Shown here: piece after piece, positions 33,550-42,307 of the stretch
How positions within the stretch are numbered: the stretch's first letter is position 1
How the letters are laid out: every line of letters starts with the position of its first letter
Assembly: GCF_900114165.1 (NCBI RefSeq)
Contig: NZ_FOSB01000012.1
Span: 57,788-121,787 of the forward strand
Length of the DNA stretch: 64,000 nucleotides
Origin: Halobacillus dabanensis
GTDB lineage: Bacteria; Bacillota; Bacilli; Bacillales; Halobacillaceae
Direction: 5' to 3'
The notes under the pieces: generated by a model
The model's input: the letters and a program-made list of their open reading frames with translations, nothing else
Database searches by the model: none
Told to the model about the DNA's origin: nothing
Position numbers and translations under genes: made by a program

Positions 33550-35235
33550 TTAAGAACAAACACTATCTTTCTCCTTTAATTTCCGGCGCAACACTTTTCC
33601 ACTGATTTGAGTCTTCGGAAGTTCACTAATGACTTCTATTTCTCTTGGAGCTGCGTGGGCTGCAAGATTAGCTTTGACAAAGGCCCGGATATCCTGCAAA
33701 AGCTTTGCTTCATTTTCAAAACCATCATTCAGGACAATAAAAGCTTTCACAATTTCCCCACGGATTTCATCTGGTTTACCGATGACTCCTGATTCGCGTA
33801 CAGCAGGATGTTCAAGCAACTTACTCTCCACTTCAAACGGGCCGATTCTTTCCCCTGATGAATTGATCATATCGTCACTTCTACCTTGAAAAAATACATA
33901 CCCATCTTCATCTACATAAGCCAAATCTCCAGCTAAATACCATTCTTTTCCATAAGGGAAATACGAAGCGAATTTTTCCGGATTCTTCCACACTTCTTTC
34001 ATGAGTGAAGGCCATGTAGCTTTGATAGCCAGATGACCAGTTTCAAAAGCTGGAAGTGGATGTCCATGGTCATCTAGTACAGCAACTTCAATCCCCGGAA
34101 TAGGGCGTCCCATAGAGCCTGGCTTGATGGCTCGCGTAGGTAAGTTCGCAACAAGCTGAGCTCCCGTTTCGGTCATCCACCACGTATCGTGGATTCTTAA
34201 GTTCCAATTTTCATAAGCCCAATGAATCACTTCAGGGTTAAGTGGTTCCCCGACACTTAATATGTGCCGAATTCGGGATAAGTCATAATTATGATGCAAA
34301 TGGTCCGGTTGGGCTTTCAACATCCGGAATGCAGTTGGTGCGCTGTACCAGACGGTGACTCGCGCCTTTTCCAACACTTCATACCAAGCTTCCGCAGAAA
34401 ATCGGCCTCCATGTATGACTGTTGTTACCCCATTCAGCAATGGAGCAAAAACTCCGTAAACTGTCCCGGTCACCCACCCAGGATGGGCTGTACACCAATA
34501 TACATCATCTTCATGAAGGTCCAGGACCCAACGGCCTGTCTGGTATTGTTGAATCATATTTCGATGCGCATGAATAATCCCTTTCGGTTTCCCTGTGGAC
34601 CCACTTGTATAATGGATGTTCAGTCCGTCTTCGAGATCCACCCATTCGGTGGCCAATTGATCGCTGTTTTTTTTCGCTTCCGTCGTAATAGATATATTGA
34701 CACCATGTTTTTCATTTGTGGTAAATACTTTTTCAAGACTTGGGATTTCCTCCCTTTTGACCCGGTCCAAGAATGTGTCATCTGTGATAAGAAATCTTCC
34801 TTCACAATCGTTGATTCGATCTTTCACAGCCTCTTCCATAAATGCTTCAAATAGCGGTCCGACGACCGCCCCTATCTTAATAGCAGCAAACATAGCGATA
34901 TGACAATAAGGATGTTTCGGTAAAAAAACGAACACAAAATCACCTTTATGTACTCCGTGATTTTTTAATACGTTTCCCCAACGATTGATTTCTGCTTGCA
35001 ATTCAGAGAAAGTGTAGATCACTTCTTCTTCATCGGCAAAATAATGGAGCGCAATATGGTCACCTTTTCCCTCCAGCACATGCCTGTCAATACATTCATG
35101 AGCCATATTGACTCTGCCGCTTTCCTTCCATGTAAATCGATCATGCACTTGCTCCCAATCGAAAGGATCCCCTTCTTTCCACTCTTTCTCTATCTGGTGT
35201 CCTGATGTTTGAGGTGGGATGATTGATGCTGTCAT
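33550..35235 (-). CDS. Acetyl-CoA synthetase-like AMP-forming ligase
   Basis: A 561-residue ligase of the ANL superfamily that activates acetate (or a related short acid) to acyl-CoA through an adenylate. The P-loop 'YTSGSTGKPKGIIH' (about 209-222), 'TWWMTETG' (about 334-341), 'YLAGDLAYVDEDGYVFFQGRSDDMI' split across the hinge, and catalytic K547 in 'QISGKVLRRK' are present. It is similar to B. subtilis AcsA and YtcI; being shorter and lacking an acuABC neighbour it is probably the YtcI-type paralogue. AAGGAGG precedes the ATG. The acuA-type acetylation site (SGK) is kept. Confidence 0.88.
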   Translation of the reverse strand: MTASIIPPQTSGHQIEKEWKEGDPFDWEQVHDRFTWKESGRVNMAHECIDRHVLEGKGDHIALHYFADEEEVIYTFSELQAEINRWGNVLKNHGVHKGDFVFVFLPKHPYCHIAMFAAIKIGAVVGPLFEAFMEEAVKDRINDCEGRFLITDDTFLDRVKREEIPSLEKVFTTNEKHGVNISITTEAKKNSDQLATEWVDLEDGLNIHYTSGSTGKPKGIIHAHRNMIQQYQTGRWVLDLHEDDVYWCTAHPGWVTGTVYGVFAPLLNGVTTVIHGGRFSAEAWYEVLEKARVTVWYSAPTAFRMLKAQPDHLHHNYDLSRIRHILSVGEPLNPEVIHWAYENWNLRIHDTWWMTETGAQLVANLPTRAIKPGSMGRPIPGIEVAVLDDHGHPLPAFETGHLAIKATWPSLMKEVWKNPEKFASYFPYGKEWYLAGDLAYVDEDGYVFFQGRSDDMINSSGERIGPFEVESKLLEHPAVRESGVIGKPDEIRGEIVKAFIVLNDGFENEAKLLQDIRAFVKANLAAHAAPREIEVISELPKTQISGKVLRRKLKEKDSVCS

Positions 35236-35358
35236 TGTGACTTTCCTCCTTAGGCCTTCGTAAAATCCAATTCTCGCAATACTTCCTCTTTCAATTCTGC
35301 AAGATGGACGGCCTCCCGTTTTCTAGGTTTCGGCCTGGCTCATCGTCTACTTACTAAA

Positions 35359-35399
35359 TTAGGTTCCCTGTCGGCGCGACCAGCCGACGGGGAACCTAA
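35359..35399. repeat. Strong 17-base inverted repeat between acs-like and sulfhydrylase genes
   Basis: TTAGGTTCCCTGTCGGC and GCCGACGGGGAACCTAA pair with one mismatch around a seven-base loop. It has no T-run on either side. It could still end the minus-strand sulfhydrylase transcript (stop at 35451) or protect its 3' end. Confidence 0.65.
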
Positions 35400-35450
35400 A
35401 GTGATGGAGGTCCTTTTCATTCCCATGTTCGTACCCCCTCCATTTAGCTT

Positions 35451-37229
35451 TTATATTTCACACGCATAAGTGTCGATCGTACCACGCAGTCGTTGTGCCT
35501 CTTTATACGTACAGCGATTATGAACGACTTCCAACCCGGCTTCGCTTGCAATTTGAGCGGCTTTCGGTGCAATGACCCCTTCTTGCAACCAGAACACATC
35601 TGGTCTAACTTCCGCTGCTTCCTTAGCAATCTCAATGGCAGCTTCCGGGCTGCGGAACACTTGAACCACATCCACTTTGAACGGAATTGACTTCAAGTCT
35701 GGGTAAGCCGTCTCTCCCAATACTTCCGTTTCTCTTGGGTTTACCGGTACAATTTGATAGCCAAGTCGCTGCATTTTCCTAGCCAGACGATGGCTTGGTC
35801 TCGATGGTTTGCCACTTAATCCCACCACCGCAAGTCGTTTCGGTCGGGTTTCCCCATCTTCTTGTGTTTTCGAAGAGCTCAATGCCCATTTAATGACACC
35901 TTCATCATTTTCTGTAATTGCAGTATCCTTACTATCACGACCTGTTGCTTTGGCTATCGCACGATCAAGGTCATTGATTAGGTCTTTGCTCGATTCTAGA
36001 CCAATCGATAAACGGATGAGTTCTTCTGTCACCCCGCTTGCAGCCAAATCTTCTACAGAAAGCTGCTGGTGAGTGGTAGAAGCTGGGTGAATGATCAGGG
36101 ATTTTGCATCGCCGACGTTAGCAACATGAGACCAGAGGGATATGTTATTGATTACCTGACGTCCTGCCTCACGACCACCTTTTATTCCAAAGTTGACAAT
36201 CGACCCATATCCACCCTCTAGATAACGGTTCGCAAGTTCGTGTGCTGGGTGAGTTTTCAAACCAGGGTAAGAGACCCATTCTACATCAGGGTGCCCTTCT
36301 AAGTATTCAGCAACTTCCTGAGCATTGTCACCATGGCGAGCCACACGTAAATGCAGTGTTTCTAGTCCTTGCAGAAGTAGAAATGCGTTCTGTGGGCTCA
36401 AACAGGAACCGAAATCTCTCAGTAACTGAACCCGCAATTTTGTAATGTAGGCAAGTGTCCCGAAGTCTGCTGTGTAGACGATTCCGTTGTAACTATTATC
36501 AGGCTCCGTGAAGACCGGATATTTTCCATTACCCCAGTCGAAGCGCCCGCCATCAACAACGACCCCACCGATGGTTGTACCATGACCACCGATCCATTTT
36601 GTTGCGGAATGAACAACGATATCAGCTCCGTATTCAATCGGGCGACAAGTATAAGGGGTAGCAAATGTATTATCGATGATGAGCGGAACCTCATTGTCAT
36701 GTGCAACTTCGGCTACTTTCTCAATATCCAACACATGTAAGCTCGGATTACCTATTGTTTCAGCAAAAAAAGCTTTTGTCTTATCGTTAATCGCTTTCCG
36801 GAAGTTCTCAGGGTCTTCAGGGTCGACAAATTTAACTTTAATACCATACCGCGGCAAAGTGTTGGCGAATAAGTTATACGTCCCTCCATACAAATTAGAA
36901 GCAGCTACTACTTCATCTCCAGAACCTGCGATATTGAGAATAGACAATGCGATTGCTGACATCCCAGATGCGGTGGCAACGGAAGCCACCCCGCCTTCCA
37001 ACAGTGCCATCCTTTTTTCAAATACATCTACGGTCGGGTTTCCAATTCGCGAATATATATTTCCAGGTTCATCAAGCCCAAACAATCCTTGCGCATGCTC
37101 TGTATCGTGGAAAACGTAAGAAGTCGTTTGATAAATGGGTACGGCACGAGATCCTGTCGTCGGATCCGGCGACTGCCCACCATGTAAAGAAACCGTTTCA
37201 ATGTCATAACTCTCAAATGATTTTGTCAT
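35451..37229 (-). CDS. O-acetylhomoserine sulfhydrylase fused to a CoA-binding domain
   Basis: A 592-residue bifunctional-looking protein. Residues 1 to about 430 are a PLP enzyme of the Cys/Met metabolism family that makes homocysteine from O-acetylhomoserine and sulfide: 'ETVSLHGGQSPDPTTGSRAVPIYQTTSY' region, PLP lysine K211 in 'VVHSATKWIGGHG', and 'HPASTTHQQLS'. A linker leads into a Rossmann CoA-binding domain (about 458-592) with 'LAVVGLSGKPSRPSHRLARK', 'YQIVPVNPRETEVLGE' and 'VVHNRCTYKEAQRL'. The usual enzyme is about 430 residues, so the extra domain is a true fusion; it may sense CoA or acyl-CoA. AAGGAGG precedes the ATG at 37229. It is controlled by the S-box at 37451-37612. Confidence 0.9.
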   Translation of the reverse strand: MTKSFESYDIETVSLHGGQSPDPTTGSRAVPIYQTTSYVFHDTEHAQGLFGLDEPGNIYSRIGNPTVDVFEKRMALLEGGVASVATASGMSAIALSILNIAGSGDEVVAASNLYGGTYNLFANTLPRYGIKVKFVDPEDPENFRKAINDKTKAFFAETIGNPSLHVLDIEKVAEVAHDNEVPLIIDNTFATPYTCRPIEYGADIVVHSATKWIGGHGTTIGGVVVDGGRFDWGNGKYPVFTEPDNSYNGIVYTADFGTLAYITKLRVQLLRDFGSCLSPQNAFLLLQGLETLHLRVARHGDNAQEVAEYLEGHPDVEWVSYPGLKTHPAHELANRYLEGGYGSIVNFGIKGGREAGRQVINNISLWSHVANVGDAKSLIIHPASTTHQQLSVEDLAASGVTEELIRLSIGLESSKDLINDLDRAIAKATGRDSKDTAITENDEGVIKWALSSSKTQEDGETRPKRLAVVGLSGKPSRPSHRLARKMQRLGYQIVPVNPRETEVLGETAYPDLKSIPFKVDVVQVFRSPEAAIEIAKEAAEVRPDVFWLQEGVIAPKAAQIASEAGLEVVHNRCTYKEAQRLRGTIDTYACEI

Positions 37230-37450
37230 CCTAACTTCCTCCTTAAATGCTTTCATTCGGATATATACTCAGTTTTTAAGTTACATATAGCTTTTGGAAC
37301 CAGATGTTTAACCGAAAAATAAAAGCTTATGTAAAGCCCCGCCATAACGATACTGTTACAGCAGGAATTGATTTAAAGTCTGGTGAGAATAGGTACTTGG
37401 GTTTTCCTGGTATTCTTATTCCAGAGACTTTCTTCAATTCTCAGACAATC

Positions 37451-37612
37451 AAAAAACCCTCTTCTAAATAAGAAGAGGGTTGATCATATCGGTTCCTCCC
37501 CTTATCTGCCAGATCACCAGAATCTGTAGGACTTGGCACCTTTTCAAACCGTTGTTTGAAGGTTGCCGGGCTTCACAGGGCCTATTCCCTCAGCCGCTCT
37601 TGATAAGAGACA
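37451..37612 (-). ncRNA. SAM-I riboswitch (S-box) with terminator
   Basis: On the minus strand the classic order is seen: CTTATCAAGAGCGG, 'CTGAGGGAATAGGCCCTGTG', 'AAGCCCGGCAACC', 'AAGGTGCCAAGTCC', and 'GATAAG' closing P1. The terminator AACCCTCTTCT / AGAAGAGGGTT with six T lies at 37451-37481. SAM binding shuts off the downstream sulfhydrylase gene. Confidence 0.97.
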
Positions 37613-37639
37613 TATTCATTTAAATGGATTATGTTGAGA

Positions 37640-37669
37640 ATTATAAAGGATAGTAATCAGAAAAGTCAA
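37640..37669 (-). promoter_or_regulatory. Promoter of the S-box leader
   Basis: TTGACT and a perfect TATAAT separated by 18 bases, about 28 bases upstream of the riboswitch. Confidence 0.7.
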
Positions 37670-37683
37670 CGATTTTAGAATTT

Positions 37684-38829
37684 TTATTCTATTGAGTCAG
37701 CAATAGTCGAGGTCAACTGCTGGATAATATCCTCATGATCTTCAATTCCAATCGATAACCGGATGACATAATCATTGATACCAATCTTCTCGCGCTCCGC
37801 TTCTGAGAGTGCACGATGAGATGTTCGAACAGGGTAAGACACTGTCGTTTCTACGCCGGCAAGGGTAGGGGCGATTTTAATCCAGCCCAATGTTCGGAAA
37901 AATGTATCAATATCGACGGCATCAGAAAGCTCAATGGTTACGATTGCGCCGTGGCCTCGTTCAGAGACATACGCTGGATAGTAAACGGTATCAACTGCAT
38001 CGTTTTCACGGAGCGCCTCCGCTACCTTTTGCGCATTGTATGATTGTTGCTTCATCCGAAGACCTAACGTTTTGGCCCCACGTTGGGTGAGCCAGGCTTC
38101 GAAAGGGCTTAAGTTCGCTCCCAAAGTGACCATCTTTTGTTTAGCTGCTTGAATCAAGGCTTCGTCACCTACAAGCACCCCACATGTGGCATCACTATGA
38201 CCACCGATATACTTTGTACCACTGTGTACGACAAGATCAATGCCGCTCAAATAGGGTTGTAACAGATAAGGCGTGGCAAACGTATTGTCGACCATCGTTT
38301 TCAATCCTTTTACACGAGCAAGACCCACAATTTTTTCTAAATTTTCTACACGCAGGAACGGATTCGAAATCGATTCCGTATAGAGCAGTTTCGTTTTATC
38401 CGTGACCGCCTTCTCCACTTCTTCCACATCGGCAAAGGAAACCATTGTCACGCCGATTCCAAAGTTCGGAAATTCTTTAGTGATTAATTTATGGGATCCT
38501 CCATAAACATCTTCGGCAGCGACGATATGATCCCCAGGCTCAACGACAGCGAGTATCCCTGCGAGGATGGCGGACATTCCTGAAGATGTAGCCACACCTG
38601 CAGGCGCTTCCTCAAGCTCCGCAACCGTTCCGGCAAGCTCATCTGTATTAGGGTTCCGTTCACGCGTATATAAGTAAGGGCTCTCTCCTTCATAATAGCT
38701 TTCCAAATGATCAAGGTCTTTGAATGTAAAAGCGGACGTCTGATAAATCGGTGTACTTTTACTATTTGGGACCTGCCGCTGATCTGCTTTATGATGAACG
38801 ATTTTTGTTTCGAATGATGGTTTCGTCAT
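37684..38829 (-). CDS. Trans-sulfuration family PLP enzyme
   Basis: A 381-residue enzyme of the cystathionine gamma-synthase/beta-lyase/gamma-lyase family. PLP-binding K206 in 'VVHSGTKYIGGHSDA', the phosphate-binding 'TSSGMSAIL', the substrate-stacking Tyr in 'YLYTRERNPN' and the C-terminal 'VRLSIGIEDHEDII' are clear. The sequence does not decide between synthase and lyase activity. GAGGAGAC precedes the ATG. It has no S-box of its own and lies upstream of the S-box promoter, so it is transcribed separately from the sulfhydrylase. Confidence 0.86.
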   Translation of the reverse strand: MTKPSFETKIVHHKADQRQVPNSKSTPIYQTSAFTFKDLDHLESYYEGESPYLYTRERNPNTDELAGTVAELEEAPAGVATSSGMSAILAGILAVVEPGDHIVAAEDVYGGSHKLITKEFPNFGIGVTMVSFADVEEVEKAVTDKTKLLYTESISNPFLRVENLEKIVGLARVKGLKTMVDNTFATPYLLQPYLSGIDLVVHSGTKYIGGHSDATCGVLVGDEALIQAAKQKMVTLGANLSPFEAWLTQRGAKTLGLRMKQQSYNAQKVAEALRENDAVDTVYYPAYVSERGHGAIVTIELSDAVDIDTFFRTLGWIKIAPTLAGVETTVSYPVRTSHRALSEAEREKIGINDYVIRLSIGIEDHEDIIQQLTSTIADSIE

Positions 38830-38887
38830 AGTTCGTCTCCTCTCTTTTCACTTAATCAAAAATTATATAGAAGATGCGTGAATTTTG

Positions 38888-39490
38888 TCAAAGTTTTGTG
38901 ATATAGCTGTGAACGGAATGTAAGATATATTGCATATACCCATACTCATGAGGTACGAACGATTCCTTGGTCAATGTTTGATCTTTTCCATTTAAAACAG
39001 AAATAGCTGTAACCGACGTATTTTCACCCTTTAGCATCGACGCGACCTCCTTCAACGAGACACGAACGACATCCTGCACTTCTTCTCCTACACTGAAAGT
39101 AGGGAGGGAAGTACAAGGGAAAAAATAAAGTCGGCAAATCTCACGGTCGTCCCATTTTCCATGCGACAGTTGTTCTCTATACCTTCCTATAGATAATAGA
39201 TCCTCCGCCTTCAGCTTCAACCCTAACTCTTCTTCAATTTCACGAAGACCGGCATCCATCAAATTTTCCTCTGCTTCGATATGGCCGGCTGCAGTAATAT
39301 CATAGAGTCCAGGGAAATCTTTTTTATCCCACGCTCGCTGTTGAAAGAGAAGGTGTATATCACATTCATTTCTCAAAAACATCCAACAATGAAACGTCTC
39401 ATGCCAATCCCCTTCACGGTGTACGTCCTCTCTTTCTTTTATCCCGATCGGCTTTTCTTCTTCGTTGAAAACAGTCAACATTTCTGCCAT
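38888..39490 (-). CDS. NUDIX hydrolase, YfcD/IPP-isomerase-like
   Basis: A 200-residue NUDIX protein. The Nudix box runs from about 62: 'GHIEAEENLMDAGLREIEEEL', interrupted only as usual, with REIEEEL carrying the metal-binding glutamates. The upstream 'WHETFHCWMFLRN' and 'FQQRAWDKKDFPGLYDITAA' are the pattern of the YfcD / isopentenyl-diphosphate isomerase-like group, whose Gram-positive members have unknown substrates. The start at 39490 has AGGAAG seven bases upstream; a longer frame lacks a site. The gap to 39751 contains only a hairpin. Confidence 0.86.
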   Translation of the reverse strand: MAEMLTVFNEEEKPIGIKEREDVHREGDWHETFHCWMFLRNECDIHLLFQQRAWDKKDFPGLYDITAAGHIEAEENLMDAGLREIEEELGLKLKAEDLLSIGRYREQLSHGKWDDREICRLYFFPCTSLPTFSVGEEVQDVVRVSLKEVASMLKGENTSVTAISVLNGKDQTLTKESFVPHEYGYMQYILHSVHSYITKL

Positions 39491-39570
39491 TTTCCATCTT
39501 CCTTTCTTTGTGTATTTAATAGTCAAAAGCCCTTCTTTTTCCAAAACAATCAAGAACACATAAATTAAAA

Positions 39571-39601
39571 TCTGGAACCTCTTCCACAGAAGAAGTTCCA
39601 G
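39571..39601 (-). terminator. Probable terminator of the GGDEF-EAL gene
   Basis: GGAACTTCTTC / GAAGAGGTTCC imperfect stem followed by ATTTTAATTT on the minus strand, between the stop at 39751 and the NUDIX gene. Confidence 0.5.
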
Positions 39602-39750
39602 CAAATAATGTTTCTATTAAAATTCCTTTGTCTCTATGGGTGAAGTGCGAGAGGCGATATTCTGCATTTTAAGCTTATCTTTGTCTTTCCAAAAAGTTTT
39701 TCTATTCTTTCCAGGGGTTTTATTATATCCATCTCCACTCCCTTTATTGA

Positions 39751-41898
39751 CTAGAGGGTCACAAGATGTGCAGGGACTGGCTTGCTGAAGTAATACCCTT
39801 GATATTCATAGCACCCCTTTCTTTTCAAATAAGAGATGTGTTCCTTCTTTTCTACACCTTCCGCAATCACTTGTAAGCCGAGGCTTTTTGCCATACTGAT
39901 AATGGCATTGACGATAGCGACGTCATGTTTTTCCTCTCCGATTTGCCTGACAAAAGAACGGTCAATTTTAATGGCGTCGATAGGTAACCGATTTAAGTAA
40001 CTGAGCGAAGAAAAACCCACCCCAAAGTCATCTAAGTGAACTTTTATCCCCCTGTTACGCAGACGTTCCATTGTTTCAATACTTCGATCAAAATCCTGAA
40101 GGACCATTGTTTCGGTAATTTCTATAATCAGACTTTCTGGAGAGAGGCCGGAATCTTCTAAAGCCCGGAAAACTTTCTCCGGCAGCATCGAATCCACAAA
40201 TTGTTGTGCAGACAGGTTTACAGCCACCTTCAAATCAGGCTGACTTGCTTCCACCTGCCACTTCCTTGTTTGATGACACGCCTCTTGTAACACCCATTCG
40301 CCAATTTCTATAATCATTCCCGTTTCCTCCGCTAGACTAATAAAATGATTGGGGGAAAGCACCCCAAAGTCCGGATGATTCCATCTTATCAGCGATTCAT
40401 AGCCGAACACTTGTGAGGTCCGTGCGGAGACTTGCGGCTGATAGTGAAGGACAAACTCGCGGTTATCTAAGGCGTGATGTAGAGATTGTTTCAAATGGAG
40501 CTCTTCTCGCATCTGTTCACTCATCCGTTCCTCATAAATCGCATACCTATTCTTTCCATCTCTTTTTGCTTTATGCATCGCTGCATTTACATTCCGTAAT
40601 AAATCCTCTCCACCTAAACCCTCTGGAAGATTCAAGGGTTTAAATACAGCGCCTATGCTTACCGTGCTATAAAACTCTTTTTCACCGATCAAAAATGGGC
40701 GGCGCATAGAAAGGATGACATGGTCACTCAGTTCACGAATATCCTCCATACTTCCGATATGTTTAATTAGCACAACAAATTCATCACTGCTGATTCTTGA
40801 AATGATAGTATCGTACGGAGCAAATGTCTGTCTTAGATAACGGGCGAATTGTTTAAGCAGTTCGTTTCCTTTCGAATGTCCCCAAGAATCGTTGATCAAT
40901 TTAAAGTTATCAATATCCAGCAAAAGGAGCGCTAAATTTTTCTCCTGATTTGGTGCTGAGGATATTTCTTCTTCGATTCTGTCTGAGAGATAACTCCTCG
41001 TCAACAAACCTGTCAATGGATCATATAGCGACAGTAGCTGTAATTGCTTTTCTGCCTGCATTCTTGACAATTCATTCGCTGTTCGATCTGCAAAAATTTG
41101 GAACAAAGCCTTACCGAGTGGTCCACTCGTTTGAGTCCCACTATCCATTATCGCGAGGATACCGATAACATCGCCATCCGGGTTCAGCAATGATTTCCCA
41201 AGGTAACTCTCCACTCCATATTCTTGCAGTAAAGGATCCTCAGGAAAAAGTGCCCGCACCTCACTGGAGTAACAACAGTCATGAATGTTTGTTACTTTTT
41301 CACACGGAGTCCCTTTTAGTTGATAATGAACACCAGATGTAATTTCACCTTTATGATACATAGAGATGGCAGTGACTTCATCTTTTTCAGCTCCTGTCAA
41401 TTCCCCGACCAAAACCGAGTCGACCTCCAGAACTGTCGCTAAGTATTCGACAAGAAAATCGAAAAAACCCTGCCCGTTATAAGAAAGAAAGGCTTCACCT
41501 AACTCGATCACTGATTTTTTAATTCGATCCAGCTCTTCCTTGTGAGCAATATCCGGAGCATCTACTCCTGTATAACCGATTAAACGGCGATCCCCGTCGT
41601 AAAAAGGTGTAACAATATCTTTCCTCCATTTATAGTGACCATGCTTCAGCAATCGGTAGCTAATATAAAAAGGCCGTTCTTCCTTTCCCTTTATCATTTC
41701 CCTATGATTTATATAGAGTATATCTTCTTTATGTAGGAGTCCATTCAATTCTTGACGATTCAGGACGATCGAAGCAATTCCCAATTCTTTTCGTAAACTT
41801 TCACTCACATAGATATTCTCTTTTTCTATATCAAAGAACCATATAGGGATGGAAAGCTTGTTGAGAGTATCCCAAGGATGTTCCATTGTCTGAGCCAT
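39751..41898 (-). CDS. PAS-GAF-GGDEF-EAL cyclic di-GMP protein
   Basis: A 715-residue signalling protein. A PAS domain (about 10-115) and a GAF domain (about 125-285) with a Cys-rich 'CEKVTNIHDCCYS' loop lead into a GGDEF domain (about 295-455) and an EAL domain (about 470-715). The GGDEF active site reads 'RISSDEF', so it is degenerate. The EAL domain reads 'YESLIRWNHP', keeping the catalytic Glu, with 'DDFGVGFSSLSYL', 'KIDRSFV' and 'AEGVE', so it is likely an active phosphodiesterase. No membrane segment is seen. The start at 41898 has AGGTG; a GTG three codons earlier abuts it. The regulated process, probably motility or biofilm, cannot be read. Confidence 0.9.
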   Translation of the reverse strand: MAQTMEHPWDTLNKLSIPIWFFDIEKENIYVSESLRKELGIASIVLNRQELNGLLHKEDILYINHREMIKGKEERPFYISYRLLKHGHYKWRKDIVTPFYDGDRRLIGYTGVDAPDIAHKEELDRIKKSVIELGEAFLSYNGQGFFDFLVEYLATVLEVDSVLVGELTGAEKDEVTAISMYHKGEITSGVHYQLKGTPCEKVTNIHDCCYSSEVRALFPEDPLLQEYGVESYLGKSLLNPDGDVIGILAIMDSGTQTSGPLGKALFQIFADRTANELSRMQAEKQLQLLSLYDPLTGLLTRSYLSDRIEEEISSAPNQEKNLALLLLDIDNFKLINDSWGHSKGNELLKQFARYLRQTFAPYDTIISRISSDEFVVLIKHIGSMEDIRELSDHVILSMRRPFLIGEKEFYSTVSIGAVFKPLNLPEGLGGEDLLRNVNAAMHKAKRDGKNRYAIYEERMSEQMREELHLKQSLHHALDNREFVLHYQPQVSARTSQVFGYESLIRWNHPDFGVLSPNHFISLAEETGMIIEIGEWVLQEACHQTRKWQVEASQPDLKVAVNLSAQQFVDSMLPEKVFRALEDSGLSPESLIIEITETMVLQDFDRSIETMERLRNRGIKVHLDDFGVGFSSLSYLNRLPIDAIKIDRSFVRQIGEEKHDVAIVNAIISMAKSLGLQVIAEGVEKKEHISYLKRKGCYEYQGYYFSKPVPAHLVTL

Positions 41899-42010
41899 TC
41901 CGTTCACCTACTCTATATAATATAATCTACCCATCCTAAATATCGGAAAATTACAACTAAAGTTTAATTCTTTATACTCGAGGAAAACTACCTAAAAAGG
42001 AGGAATTATT

Positions 42011-42181
42011 TTGGAAAATCGAAAGTTAAGGCGTGGGAAGGTAGAGCAGACAAATGAGATAGCCGAAGTTTTCAATCGTAAAATGAGCTACAACCAAGCA
42101 TTCTCCCATCAGACAGAAGATAGCGAACCCCACTCTGAAAGTGAGGCCCTATACCACCATTATTCTGATGATGAAGATTAG
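42011..42181 (+). CDS. Small acidic protein, 56 residues
   Basis: A TTG start with AGGAGG exactly seven bases upstream opens a 56-residue frame. The N-terminus is basic ('NRKLRRGKVEQTNEIAEVF'), and the C-terminus is rich in Glu/His/Asp and ends 'YHHYSDDED'. A terminator follows at once. No membrane part. It is unnamed by me, but the expression signals at both ends are as good as those of its neighbours. Confidence 0.7.
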   Translation: MENRKLRRGKVEQTNEIAEVFNRKMSYNQAFSHQTEDSEPHSESEALYHHYSDDED

Positions 42182-42184
42182 TGG

Positions 42185-42213
42185 GTGATCTCCGATGTGA
42201 GGTCACTTTTTTT
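42185..42213 (+). terminator. Terminator after the small acidic gene
   Basis: GTGATCTC / GAGGTCAC stem with one mismatch and seven T. Confidence 0.8.
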
Positions 42214-42307
42214 ATGCCTTACTCCCTTAATTACCGAAAATTCTGTTATTATAAAAGTAATTACCGACAAATTTTAACAGATGTTTAACAGAAAGGGTTA
42301 TTTTTAT

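Noticed and set aside
35359..35399. Considered as a riboswitch or T-box part upstream of the ligase gene.
   Set aside because: It is a simple inverted repeat with no conserved aptamer sequence, located over 100 bases from the start with a coding-like tail in between.
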